Assembly (NCBI RefSeq): GCF_900218035.1
Contig: NZ_OBMR01000009.1
Span: 62,001 to 126,000 of the forward strand
Source of the DNA: Pseudobutyrivibrio ruminis DSM 9787
GTDB taxonomy: Bacteria > Bacillota > Clostridia > Lachnospirales > Lachnospiraceae
DNA length: 64,000 nt
Reading direction: 5' to 3'
Below the pieces are notes generated by a model. That model had not been told where the DNA came from. It did not search any database and saw only the letters and a program-made list of their open reading frames with translations. A program made the position numbers and the translations under genes. Of this stretch, positions 38,498 through 47,198 are shown one piece after another. Within the stretch, counting starts at the first letter, position 1. Each line of letters opens with the position of its first letter.

Positions 38498-40147
38498 AAC
38501 AACTAACAATTCGTAAGGAGAGAGCACAATTTCTGTGCCGTTAAATGAAGAATTGTCTAAGGTTTTGCTTGTATTGGAAAGCAAAACCTTTTTTATTTTA
38601 GAAGGTAAACTAAGTGTTTGGGCATCCTTCTGATAATTAGCAATAACCATTACACTCTTCTCTCCTACCCTACTGTAGGCAAGAAGGTTTTTCTGCTCTG
38701 GTTTGTATGGAGCAAATTCGCCATATACTAAAGTTGATTCATATTCAGGATTCTTTCTAAGTGAAATAAGCTCCTTATAAAAATTAAATACTGAATCCGA
38801 ATTATTAATCTGTTCAGCAAGATTAATATGTTTATATTTTGGATTAATTAAAAGCCAAGGATTTCCAGAGGTAAATCCTGCATTCTCAGAGTCATCCCAC
38901 TGGAAAGGGGTACGGGCATTATCTCTTGTCACATTTATAAGATGTGCAAGGGCCTCAGCATGTGTCTTCCCTTCATGTAATGCTGTTTCGTAGATGTTGG
39001 CATTTGCACAGTCATCCAAATCATTAACGTCATTAACTTTATCTAGGTTTTCCATACCTATTTCCTGTCCCTGGTAAATAAATGGAAGTCCAGGAAGAAG
39101 GAAGTATATACCTGCCAGCATCTTTTTGCTGGTGTCATCTAAATCTTCTTTTGGTATGAACCTTGAAACGCCTCTAGGTTCGTCATGATTTTCGATGATG
39201 TTAGAAAGAAAACCAATGCCATCAACTCTCTCATGTGCATTAAAAATCGCATTTTTATAGTTCTCAGGAGAAATATCTTCTTTTGTAGATTCAGCAGAAA
39301 AATCAAACATGGTAGAAAAGTATCCATGTGAGCCGATGAATAATGGAAGCTCCTCATCTTTTTCATTAAAGACTTCTCCTACGGTAAAGGCATCATGCTT
39401 TCTGAATGTCTCATCAGCTAATTCATTAAGGAACTCTCCTACCCCAGTTGCTTCTTTTAGCATATTGTCGATTGAGGAAAGTCCATCATCACCATCTACA
39501 GGATAATCTGAAAATGGAAGTTTCTTTTTAATGTTGATGATGGCGTCGATTCTAAATCCAGCAATACCCTTATCTAGCCACCAGTTAATCATTTGGTAAA
39601 CTTCCTTGCGAAGCTTAGGGTTTTCCCAGTTCAAATCTGGCTGTTTCTTGTGGAACACATGAAGATAGATTTTGTCGTCATGTCCTGGCAATTTTTCCCA
39701 TACACTACCTCCAAAGTAGCTACGCCAATTGCAAGGCAAAGGATCACCATCCTTGTAATCTTCAATGTAAAAAAATTTGCCGTATTCTCCGTCAGGGTCT
39801 TCGCAGGCTTTTTTAAACCATTCATGTTCATCAGAGCAATGGTTTACCACCAAATCCATTACAATTCCAATACCCCTCTTCTTCCCTTCTTCAATTAGAC
39901 GGTCCAAATCAGCAATAGTGCCAAAGCGAGGGTCGATATCGTAGTAATCAGAAATATCATATCCCTGATCAGCTAAAGGTGAACAGTAAATAGGTGAAAG
40001 CCAAATAATATCAATTCCAAGATTCCGCAAATAATCTAGTTTTTCAATAACTCCGTTTATATCTCCAATACCATCCCCATTGGTATCATAAAAACTCTTT
40101 GGGTAGATTTGATAAGCTACCTTGTTGTGCCACCATTTTTTTTCCAT
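38486..40147 (-). CDS. GH13 oligo-1,6-glucosidase / alpha-glucosidase
   Basis: The 553-residue cytoplasmic enzyme is a GH13 exo-glucosidase (opening MEKKWWHNKVAYQIYPKSF). Catalytic residues appear in GFRIDAI (nucleophile Asp), TVGEVFN (acid Glu) and IENHDEPR (Asp). The VxNHxSDEHEWF stretch suits alpha-1,6/alpha-glucosides (oligo-1,6-glucosidase, dextran glucosidase or sucrase types). It is divergent from the LacI-family regulator with a cre-like site and palindromes in the shared 100-bp region. Confidence 0.9.
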   Translation of the reverse strand: MEKKWWHNKVAYQIYPKSFYDTNGDGIGDINGVIEKLDYLRNLGIDIIWLSPIYCSPLADQGYDISDYYDIDPRFGTIADLDRLIEEGKKRGIGIVMDLVVNHCSDEHEWFKKACEDPDGEYGKFFYIEDYKDGDPLPCNWRSYFGGSVWEKLPGHDDKIYLHVFHKKQPDLNWENPKLRKEVYQMINWWLDKGIAGFRIDAIINIKKKLPFSDYPVDGDDGLSSIDNMLKEATGVGEFLNELADETFRKHDAFTVGEVFNEKDEELPLFIGSHGYFSTMFDFSAESTKEDISPENYKNAIFNAHERVDGIGFLSNIIENHDEPRGVSRFIPKEDLDDTSKKMLAGIYFLLPGLPFIYQGQEIGMENLDKVNDVNDLDDCANANIYETALHEGKTHAEALAHLINVTRDNARTPFQWDDSENAGFTSGNPWLLINPKYKHINLAEQINNSDSVFNFYKELISLRKNPEYESTLVYGEFAPYKPEQKNLLAYSRVGEKSVMVIANYQKDAQTLSLPSKIKKVLLSNTSKTLDNSSFNGTEIVLSPYELLVVEMV

Positions 40148-40160
40148 GTAAAAGCCACTC

Positions 40161-40176
40161 CTTAGATTAATCTAAG
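40161..40176. promoter_or_regulatory. 16-bp perfect palindrome before the glucosidase
   Basis: CTTAGATTAATCTAAG lies at the ribosome-site end of the minus-strand leader. It differs from the three GTTAT-type operators and is either a second operator or an RNA hairpin. Confidence 0.5.
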
Positions 40177-40188
40177 TAAACGCTAACA
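40175..40188. promoter_or_regulatory. cre-like catabolite control site
   Basis: Read on the minus strand TGTTAGCGTTTACT matches the CcpA consensus TGWNANCGNTNWCA at all but the last position. A LacI-family operator for another regulator is the alternative. Confidence 0.45.
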
Positions 40189-40196
40189 TAAAAATA

Positions 40197-40225
40197 TTGA
40201 CAGGTAAATAGGTTATGCGTATAAC
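40197..40225 (+). promoter_or_regulatory. Promoter of the LacI-family gene with operator O1 on its -10
   Basis: TTGACA, 17-bp spacer, TATAAC. The 14-bp palindrome GTTATGCGTATAAC (40212-40225) includes the -10 box, so its binder would block transcription. It also lies about 65 bp upstream of the divergent glucosidase. Confidence 0.75.
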
Positions 40226-40247
40226 TAAAAACAAGGAGGAGAATGCT

Positions 40248-41255
40248 ATGGTAAGAATCAAAGACATTGCAAAAACATGCGGGGTAAGTACAGCAACTGT
40301 GTCGTATGTACTGCATGGCAAGTATGAAAAGGTCTCAAAGGAAGTAAGAGAACGAATTGAAGCAGAAATAGCGGAAAGTGGATATATTACGAATCAATCT
40401 GCAATCAATCTGGTAAGCAGATGCTCAGGCTTAATTGGCGTAGCGGTAATGGATTCCAGCGATAAAAAGGATATTATGGGTGATCCATATTTTAGTATCC
40501 TCTTCTCCTATCTTGAAAAGGAATTTAGAAAAAGAGATAAATATATTTTGATTATTCTAGACCAGTCACCAGAACGAGTTGTTAAGGATGCCTTAAGATG
40601 GAATTTGGATGGACTGATTCTAAGCAACTACACCAAGGAAGCCATGATTGCAATCAGCCAGGAGTTTGTGAAACCCATTGTTACTTTAGATGCGGCATTC
40701 GTTTATGAGTACGATAAGCTGGTGCAAGTTTTTATTGATGATTATGATGGTGGCTACAAAATTGGCAGTTATTTGGCATCGATAGGTCATACAAATGTGG
40801 CCATGCTAGATGACAATGATGAGGAAGATACAAGACATAGATGGCGCGGATTCCGCCAAAGCTTTATCGATAATGGTATTGAAATCGATGAAAGCTCTCA
40901 CTTTATTATCGATATGAAAAGGGAAGAACTGCAGGAAGGTTTGGACAGAATCTATCCAGCCTTAATAGAAAAATCAGCTGTTTTTTGTATTTCAGATTTC
41001 TACGCATTAAGAGTAATAAAATATTTAAACGAGCATGGAAAAACAGTACCTGAAGATATTTCAGTAGCAGGTTATGATGATATATTGTTTTCAAAACTAT
41101 CCACACCAGAGCTTACAACAATACGCCAAAACGTACAGCAAAAAGCAGAATCTGCAGTAGATAGCATGATGAAAATGATTAAGAATAAGCCAGTGGACCA
41201 TGACATAAAACTGCCGGTAGAGCTGGTTATTAGGGAGTCATGTAGGCAGTTGTAA
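40248..41255 (+). CDS. LacI-family transcriptional regulator
   Basis: The 335-residue repressor has an N-terminal LacI helix-turn-helix (IKDIAKTCGVSTATVSYVL, residues 4-22) and hinge, followed by a periplasmic-binding-like effector domain (about 58-335). The ATG at 40248 follows AAGGAGG; the in-frame ATG at 40215 lies in the operator and -10 box. It sits between two GH13 genes. The palindromes at 40212, 41299 and 41355 are its likely operators, giving autoregulation and control of the alpha-glucoside operon. The effector is probably a glucoside such as isomaltose, maltose or sucrose (inferred). Confidence 0.92.
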   Translation: MVRIKDIAKTCGVSTATVSYVLHGKYEKVSKEVRERIEAEIAESGYITNQSAINLVSRCSGLIGVAVMDSSDKKDIMGDPYFSILFSYLEKEFRKRDKYILIILDQSPERVVKDALRWNLDGLILSNYTKEAMIAISQEFVKPIVTLDAAFVYEYDKLVQVFIDDYDGGYKIGSYLASIGHTNVAMLDDNDEEDTRHRWRGFRQSFIDNGIEIDESSHFIIDMKREELQEGLDRIYPALIEKSAVFCISDFYALRVIKYLNEHGKTVPEDISVAGYDDILFSKLSTPELTTIRQNVQQKAESAVDSMMKMIKNKPVDHDIKLPVELVIRESCRQL

Positions 41256-41298
41256 AATATTAATAAAAATAAAAAACTAAATATGTCACATAGTAATA

Positions 41299-41312
41299 GT
41301 TATGTGCATAAC
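41299..41312. promoter_or_regulatory. Operator O2
   Basis: GTTATGTGCATAAC is a perfect 14-bp palindrome, the second copy of the GTTATnyGyATAAC-type repeat, 71 bp before the second GH13 gene start. Confidence 0.65.
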
Positions 41313-41314
41313 CT

Positions 41315-41343
41315 TTGACCCAAGATTATTCTTGGGTTAATTT
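41315..41343 (+). promoter_or_regulatory. Possible promoter of the glucosidase-transporter operon
   Basis: TTGACC and TAATTT boxes with a 17-bp spacer between O2 and O3. The spacer is also the stem-loop counted as a terminator for the regulator gene, so the call is tentative. Confidence 0.4.
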
Positions 41344-41345
41344 TT
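41318..41345 (+). terminator. Terminator after the LacI-family gene
   Basis: The 8-bp stem ACCCAAGA/TCTTGGGT with loop TTAT is followed by TAATTTTTA. Confidence 0.65.
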
Positions 41346-41354
41346 AGTTATAAG

Positions 41355-41368
41355 GTTATTCGTATAAC
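41355..41368. promoter_or_regulatory. Operator O3
   Basis: GTTATTCGTATAAC, third copy of the palindrome (12 of 14 positions symmetric), just before the AAAGGAGG ribosome site. It is 56 bp centre to centre from O2, close to five helical turns, which would allow looping. Confidence 0.65.
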
Positions 41369-41382
41369 TAAAGGAGGACAGA

Positions 41383-43047
41383 ATGGAAAAGGCATGGTGG
41401 AAAGAAAGTGTCATTTACCAGATTTATCCAAGATCTTTTTGTGATTCAAATGGTGATGGCATTGGTGATTTAAATGGTATACGAAGTAAATTAGATTACT
41501 TACAAAAGCTTGGAATAAATGTAATTTGGCTAAGTCCAATATATAAATCTCCTAATGATGATAATGGATATGACATCTCAGATTATCAGGACATAATGGA
41601 TGATTTCGGCAATATGGAGGATTTCGACGCCCTATTAAAAGAGGCTCACGAGCATGGAATCAAAATCGTAATGGATTTGGTAGTTAATCACACATCGGAT
41701 GAGCACAAATGGTTTATCGAAAGCAGATCTTCAAAGGATAATCCTAAGAGAGATTATTACATCTGGCGAGAGCCAAAGGACGGCAAAGAGCCAAATAACT
41801 GGGGCTCATGTTTTTCAGGGTCGGCATGGGAGTTTGATGAAAAAACAGGAATGTATTATCTACATTGCTTTTCAAAAAAGCAGCCGGATTTGAACTGGGA
41901 CAATGAAAAAGTCAGAGATGAAGTATTCAACATGATGACTTGGTGGTGTGAAAAGGGTATTGATGGATTCAGAATGGATGTAATATCAATGATTTCCAAA
42001 GTGCCTGGATTACCAGATGGTAAAAAAGAAGGAGATGCCCTTTATGGGGATTTGTCCAATACAACTAATGGCCCAAGAGTTCATGAGTATTTACAGGAAA
42101 TGAGAAAGCGAGTGCTTTCAAAATACGACTTGATCACAGTTGGGGAGTGCGCAGGCGTAACTATAGAGGAAGCAAAGAAATATGCAAATTTAGATAATTC
42201 TGAGCTGAATATGGTTTTCCAATTTGAGCACACAGGACTAGATTACGACGAACGAGGAAAATGGACAACCAAAAGATTCTACTTGCCAGATCTTAAGGCA
42301 AACTTAAGTAAATGGCAGAATGAGCTCGAGGGCCAGGCATGGAATTCGTTGTATTGGGACAATCACGATCAGCCTAGAATCGTATCAAGACTTGGAGATG
42401 ACTCACCACTATCAGCAAAGTGCATCGCCACAGTTCTTCACATGATGAAGGGTACGCCTTATATATATCAAGGCGAAGAGCTTGGAATGACAAATTATCC
42501 TTTCAAATCAATTGATGAATGTAGAGACATTGAAATAATCAATGCTTACAAGGAATTAGTTGGTGGAAATCGCATGACAGAGGAGGATTTGTTGGCAGGA
42601 ATCAGAGCAAAAGGCCGAGATAATGCCAGAACTCCAATGCAGTGGGATGAAACAAAAGAAGCAGGATTTACAACAGGAAAACCTTGGATAGGAGTAAATC
42701 CAAATTACAAGACAATCAATGCAAAATCAGAATTAGAGGACAGCAATTCTGTATTTTATTATTATCAAAAGCTGATTGAGCTTAGAAGAAAAAGCGAGTG
42801 GTCAGACATTATCGTATATGGCACATACCAGCTTTTAGACAAGGAAGATGAAAATATATTTGCATACACAAGACAGTTTGGGGACAGAAAGATACTTGTT
42901 GTATGTAATGTAAGTGCCAATGAGGTGCAATACAAGCTGGATTTTGACGTGGAAGGAAAGGCTTGCTTGATTCGTAATTACGATAATGTGGATTTAAATA
43001 TGGATATGAGTGTCCCAGCATGGTTTGCAGGAGTTTGGGAGATTTAA
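41383..43047 (+). CDS. GH13 oligo-1,6-glucosidase / alpha-glucosidase
   Basis: The 554-residue cytoplasmic GH13 enzyme is a paralogue of the divergent one (MEKAWWKESVIYQIYPRSF). Catalytic residues lie in GFRMDVI (Asp), TVGECAG (Glu) and YWDNHDQPR (Asp). No signal peptide is seen, so it works on imported oligosaccharides. It is the first gene of an operon with the sugar-binding protein and two permeases. Two exo-glucosidases at one locus suggest different linkage or chain-length preferences. Confidence 0.92.
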   Translation: MEKAWWKESVIYQIYPRSFCDSNGDGIGDLNGIRSKLDYLQKLGINVIWLSPIYKSPNDDNGYDISDYQDIMDDFGNMEDFDALLKEAHEHGIKIVMDLVVNHTSDEHKWFIESRSSKDNPKRDYYIWREPKDGKEPNNWGSCFSGSAWEFDEKTGMYYLHCFSKKQPDLNWDNEKVRDEVFNMMTWWCEKGIDGFRMDVISMISKVPGLPDGKKEGDALYGDLSNTTNGPRVHEYLQEMRKRVLSKYDLITVGECAGVTIEEAKKYANLDNSELNMVFQFEHTGLDYDERGKWTTKRFYLPDLKANLSKWQNELEGQAWNSLYWDNHDQPRIVSRLGDDSPLSAKCIATVLHMMKGTPYIYQGEELGMTNYPFKSIDECRDIEIINAYKELVGGNRMTEEDLLAGIRAKGRDNARTPMQWDETKEAGFTTGKPWIGVNPNYKTINAKSELEDSNSVFYYYQKLIELRRKSEWSDIIVYGTYQLLDKEDENIFAYTRQFGDRKILVVCNVSANEVQYKLDFDVEGKACLIRNYDNVDLNMDMSVPAWFAGVWEI

Positions 43048-43101
43048 TCAGGTACCAATGAGCAAAAGCTCTAAAAATAAAAAAGAAGGAGAGGTATTGG
43101 T

Positions 43102-44394
43102 ATGAAGAAGAAGTTATTATCATTACTACTGGTAGGACTTATGGGAGCAAGCATCGTTGCATGTGGCGACACTGGCAGTGGAAGTACAAGCAGCGGAAAT
43201 TCAAGTAAATCTATTCGATTAGTAAACGGAAAAATCGAAGTAGATTCACAATTGAAGAAGCTTGCTGAAATGTATGAAGAAGAGACAGGCGTTCATGTGG
43301 AAATCGAATCAATGGGCGGTGGTATCGATATCCAAGGTGAGCTCAAGGCCTACTATCAGTCAGATAATATGCCGGATATCTTCGTTTGCGGTGGGGCAGC
43401 AGACTTTGATAACTGGGATGGATTGCTGCAGGATATGAGCGACCAGGCATGGGTAAGTGATACAGATGCAGCATACACAAGTGATGATGGGGTGGTCGGA
43501 TTCCCATACACTACAGAAGCAGTTGGTCTTGCATACAATGCTGACATTTTGAGTGCAGCAGGAGTTGATCCAGCATCAATCACTGGACCAGAATCTATGA
43601 GAAAAGCATTTGAAACTATCGATTCAAAGAAGGATGAGCTTGGACTTACAGCTGTAATTGGTTACTATGCAGAGCCAGTTAACCTATATTGGTCAACAGG
43701 AAATCATCTTTTTGGAAATTACCTTGATGCGGGTCTAGATAGAGATGATAGAACATACATCGATATGTTAAGTGATGGTGGAAAGCTTGATGATGCAAGA
43801 TTTGCTGATTTTGCAGATATGGTTGAGCTCTTTAATGAATACGCAGACCAGTCACTTTTAGTATCAGGCACATATGATCAGCAGATTCTTAATTTTGCAT
43901 CTGGAAAATATGCTTTCGTAACTCAGGGTTCTTGGATTGGTGCAACAATGACAGGTGATGACGCTAATGCATATAAAGAAGCAGGCAACTTTGAATGTGG
44001 AATGATTCCATATGCATTCGAAGAAGGAATCGACACAATCCTCACAAACTCTCCATCATGGTGGGCAGTATATAACGGTGGAAATGTAACAGAAGCAGAG
44101 GCATTTTTACAGTGGATGGCAGGAGATGAAGCTCAGGAAGTTCTTGTTATGGAAGCAGGTTTTATCAGCCCATATAAGTCATGCACATACGTAGCAAATG
44201 ATCCATTTGCTGAGACAATTTCAGAGTACACTGCTGCAGGCAAGACATCAGCATGGCATTGGCTTGAAATGACAGATGGATATTCACAGAATTACACAGG
44301 TCAGGTATTTGCTGACTTTGCATCAGGAACTCTTAGCAAGGAAGAATTTATATCAACATTCAAGCAGGTAACTGAAAACGCATATGCACAGTAA
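43102..44394 (+). CDS. Sugar ABC transporter substrate-binding lipoprotein
   Basis: The 430-residue lipoprotein has a signal peptide with lipobox SIVAC (Cys21), a Gly/Ser linker and a family 1 extracellular solute-binding fold (MalE/MsmE-like, DNMPDIFVCGGAADFDNW near residues 90-110). The substrate is likely an alpha-glucoside, from the neighbouring enzymes. AGGAGAGG precedes the start. A hairpin separates it from the permease genes. Confidence 0.92.
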   Translation: MKKKLLSLLLVGLMGASIVACGDTGSGSTSSGNSSKSIRLVNGKIEVDSQLKKLAEMYEEETGVHVEIESMGGGIDIQGELKAYYQSDNMPDIFVCGGAADFDNWDGLLQDMSDQAWVSDTDAAYTSDDGVVGFPYTTEAVGLAYNADILSAAGVDPASITGPESMRKAFETIDSKKDELGLTAVIGYYAEPVNLYWSTGNHLFGNYLDAGLDRDDRTYIDMLSDGGKLDDARFADFADMVELFNEYADQSLLVSGTYDQQILNFASGKYAFVTQGSWIGATMTGDDANAYKEAGNFECGMIPYAFEEGIDTILTNSPSWWAVYNGGNVTEAEAFLQWMAGDEAQEVLVMEAGFISPYKSCTYVANDPFAETISEYTAAGKTSAWHWLEMTDGYSQNYTGQVFADFASGTLSKEEFISTFKQVTENAYAQ

Positions 44395-44403
44395 TTAAAC
44401 TTA

Positions 44404-44435
44404 TGAGATGGGAAGTCTCTAGGCTTTCCATCTCA
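44404..44435 (+). other. Intercistronic hairpin after the binding-protein gene
   Basis: TGAGATGGgAAG/CTTtCCATCTCA form a stem without a T-run. Such hairpins after binding-protein genes commonly protect the upstream mRNA so that more binding protein than permease is made; here that is inferred. Confidence 0.6.
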
Positions 44436-44461
44436 TATTGAATTTGCAGGGGGATAGTGGC

Positions 44462-45520
44462 ATGAATACAGATAGTAAAAAATCCTTGTCATTAGTATTA
44501 TTGGCGGCAGGCTGCTTTGGAATAATTTCAGCATTAGCACTGGATATTACAGGTAGTCAGTTTGTATTTAGAGGCGCCTTATTAATAATTGGAGCAATAG
44601 CTTTTTTGGGAGGATTGTACTTCTACCCAACAGAAAAACATCATAAGACAATAATAAATATAATATTTTTATTTCCACTGCTGTTTTGCTTTGTAGTAAC
44701 AGTGATTATTCCTTTTGGACTGGGATTATTTTATTCAACAACAGATTGGAACGGAATAAGAATGACAGCTTTTGTTGGGCTTAGTAATTACAAGGCAATG
44801 TTTACAGAAATCAGCTTCTTGTGGTCACTTATAATAACAGTTTTATTTGTAATCATAAATATGATTGCAGTAAACGTAATAGGCCTTGCATTAGCAGTTT
44901 TATGTACAAGCAAAATAAGAGCTGTGGGATTTTTCAGAGCAGCTTACTTTATACCAAATCTTATTGGTGGTATCGTACTTGGATATTTATGGCAGTTTGT
45001 TTTTAACAATGTTGTTTTAAATTGGACTTTGAAATTATTTGAATATAACAGCTCAATGCTTTCAAAATATAACACAGCATTTTTTGCAATTGTTTTAGTT
45101 TATATCTGGCAGTATGCAGGATATATCATGATGATTTACATTACAGGACTTACAACAGTACCAACAGATGTAATAGAGGCTGCATCAATCGACGGAGCAA
45201 CAGCTGTGCAAACATTTTTTAAAATAAAGCTACCAATGATTGCATCAACAATTACAATTTGTACATTCCTTACATTGCAGTCTGCCTTCAAGCAATTCGA
45301 TGTAAATATGGCATTAACAAATGGAACAGGCTCTGTAAACTTCATGGGACAGTACCTTACAAATGGAACTCAGATGCTGGCACTTAATATCTACAACACA
45401 GCAATAACAAAGAATAATTACGCACTTGGCCAGGCAAAAGCTGTATTGTTCTTCATCATCCTTTCAATTGTTTCTATTATTCAGGTTCGTGTATCTAACA
45501 AGAGGGAGGTGGAGATGTAA
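44462..45520 (+). CDS. Sugar ABC transporter permease (MalF/MsmF type)
   Basis: The 352-residue permease carries two extra N-terminal hydrophobic segments (about 8-55) before the six-helix MalF-like core, and the EAA motif EAASIDGATAVQTFFKIKLP. The ATG at 44462 follows AGGGGGATAG; a TTG at 44438 lies within the hairpin and is unlikely. Its stop overlaps the next start (TAATGG). Confidence 0.9.
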   Translation: MNTDSKKSLSLVLLAAGCFGIISALALDITGSQFVFRGALLIIGAIAFLGGLYFYPTEKHHKTIINIIFLFPLLFCFVVTVIIPFGLGLFYSTTDWNGIRMTAFVGLSNYKAMFTEISFLWSLIITVLFVIINMIAVNVIGLALAVLCTSKIRAVGFFRAAYFIPNLIGGIVLGYLWQFVFNNVVLNWTLKLFEYNSSMLSKYNTAFFAIVLVYIWQYAGYIMMIYITGLTTVPTDVIEAASIDGATAVQTFFKIKLPMIASTITICTFLTLQSAFKQFDVNMALTNGTGSVNFMGQYLTNGTQMLALNIYNTAITKNNYALGQAKAVLFFIILSIVSIIQVRVSNKREVEM

Positions 45521-46386
45521 TGGTAAAGAAATTTACAGTAATAGATTTCATAATTAGAGTTTTAGTTATTATCATTGCAATGCTTGTTTTATTTCCATTT
45601 TTCCTAATAGTGATTAATGTATTTAGAAATGCAAATGATATAGTTAGTAATCCGGTGAGTGTGGCTGGTATGTCAGTGGAAAAATTGATGAACAACCTGA
45701 CATCAGTAATTAATAATACCAATTTTAGTTTTTGGTCTGCTTTTGCCACATCAGCAATCGTAACAGTGTTTTCGCTAGTGCTCCTGGCACTATTTGGTGG
45801 AATGGCAGCTTGGGTAATCTGCAGAAATAAAACGAAATGGTCAGCATTTATATACATGGTATTTATCGCATCAATGATAATTCCATTCCAGGTAGTTATG
45901 CTTCCACTTATATCAACTTTTAGAGATGTGGGAAAATTCCTTGGAATTACAATGCTTCAATCCTTCCCTGGTATTATTTTTGCTTACCTAGGATTTGGTG
46001 GTGCAATGACAGTGTTTATCTTAAATGGATTTATAAAGACCATACCATACGAGCTTGAGGAAGCCGCATCAATTGACGGCTGTTCTCCAGAAGGTATTTA
46101 TTTTAGAGTTATCTTCCCTCTTCTAAAACCACCAATTGTGACGGTTACAATTTTGAACGGCATGTGGATTTGGAACGATTACTTGCTGCCTTCATTGATG
46201 CTTGGTCATAACGGAAAGGTGAAAACACTTCCGGTTGCAGTACAAGCATTCATCGGCTCATATGTAAAACAGTGGGATTTGATTTTGACAGCAGCATTCC
46301 TTGCAATTATCCCAATGATAATCCTGTTTTTATTTGCACAAAAGCAGATTATGGGCGGTCTTGTAGATGGTGCTATTAAATCCTAG
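45520..46386 (+). CDS. Sugar ABC transporter permease (MalG/MsmG type)
   Basis: The 288-residue second permease has six membrane helices and the EAA motif EEAASIDGCSPEGIYFRVIFPL. It overlaps the upstream gene by one base, so a stoichiometric dimer is expected. No ATPase gene follows; the complex probably borrows a shared MsmK/MalK-type ATPase encoded elsewhere. Confidence 0.92.
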   Translation: MVKKFTVIDFIIRVLVIIIAMLVLFPFFLIVINVFRNANDIVSNPVSVAGMSVEKLMNNLTSVINNTNFSFWSAFATSAIVTVFSLVLLALFGGMAAWVICRNKTKWSAFIYMVFIASMIIPFQVVMLPLISTFRDVGKFLGITMLQSFPGIIFAYLGFGGAMTVFILNGFIKTIPYELEEAASIDGCSPEGIYFRVIFPLLKPPIVTVTILNGMWIWNDYLLPSLMLGHNGKVKTLPVAVQAFIGSYVKQWDLILTAAFLAIIPMIILFLFAQKQIMGGLVDGAIKS

Positions 46387-46388
46387 TG

Positions 46389-46418
46389 TTGACATTATGC
46401 GAGGATGTTTAGTATATT
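46389..46418 (+). promoter_or_regulatory. Promoter of the mntP operon
   Basis: TTGACA and TATATT boxes with an 18-bp spacer, directly before the riboswitch. Confidence 0.7.
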
Positions 46419-46424
46419 GTATAC

Positions 46425-46557
46425 ATCTCGTGAGGGAGTAGCTAGCGCTATTAAACGAATGCGTTGTTTGTCAACAGACTCGGGTTTTTCCCTGGCAAAC
46501 ATTAAATAGTGAGACTCACGTGTAGCCATAGATTTGGTTACACGTGGGTCTTTTTTT
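46425..46557 (+). ncRNA. yybP-ykoY manganese riboswitch with terminator
   Basis: The leader contains the hallmark GAGGGAGTAGC, then GTCAACA and CTCGGG...CCCTGGCAA, and GTGAGACTCAC, in the order of the yybP-ykoY aptamer. Its 3' end becomes a 15-bp terminator stem (GACTCACGTGTAGCC at 46513-46527 with GGTTACACGTGGGTC at 46536-46550) plus seven T. Known members turn on Mn2+ exporters when manganese is high, here by preventing termination. Confidence 0.87.
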
Positions 46558-46593
46558 GTTATATATTAGCCCTCACAAAAAAAGGAGTTTAAT

Positions 46594-47184
46594 ATGAGTG
46601 TAGTAGACATATTTTTATTCGGTGTAGGTCTATCTATGGATGCATTTGCTGTAGCTATCTGCAAAGGACTGGCAATGAAGCAGGTAAATAAAAAGCAAAT
46701 GTTTATGATAGCACTATTCTTCGGTGGTTTTCAGGCGTTGATGCCACTGATTGGTTTCATTTTGGGAAGCGCATTTGCTGATATGATTTCAGCCTATGAC
46801 CATTGGATTGCCTTCGTACTTCTGTTGTATATAGGTGGCAAAATGGCTATTGAGGCAATCAAAGAATGGAAGGATGAGGATAAGGTGGAAATCATGGATC
46901 CACCACTTAATTACAAGGAGCTTACACTTCTTGCAATTGCCACAAGTATTGATGCATTAGCCTGTGGTGTTACTTTCTCATTCTACGAAGGATTTAACAT
47001 ACTTCGTGCAATCTTAATAATTGGGCTTACCACATTTGCTATTTCAGCAGGTGGTGTTTATGTGGGAAATATTTTTGGTAATAAGTTCAAGGCAAAGGCC
47101 CAGTTATTAGGCGGATTTATCCTGATTTTCCTAGGCGTGAAAATCTTGCTTGAGCATTTATATGGAATATCATTTGGGTTTTAA
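46594..47184 (+). CDS. mntP: Manganese efflux pump MntP
   Basis: The 196-residue membrane protein has six helices and the paired family motifs GLSMDAFAVAICKG (about 12-25) and ATSIDALACGVTF, each with the essential aspartate. MntP exports Mn2+. It follows the Mn riboswitch with AAAGGAG before the ATG, which supports the assignment strongly. Confidence 0.94.
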   Translation: MSVVDIFLFGVGLSMDAFAVAICKGLAMKQVNKKQMFMIALFFGGFQALMPLIGFILGSAFADMISAYDHWIAFVLLLYIGGKMAIEAIKEWKDEDKVEIMDPPLNYKELTLLAIATSIDALACGVTFSFYEGFNILRAILIIGLTTFAISAGGVYVGNIFGNKFKAKAQLLGGFILIFLGVKILLEHLYGISFGF

Positions 47185-47198
47185 AGGAGGAGAACAAA

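Noticed and set aside
46510-46557. CACGTG motifs as possible parS or E-box-like sites
   Set aside because: They are the two arms of the riboswitch terminator and lack the parS flanks.
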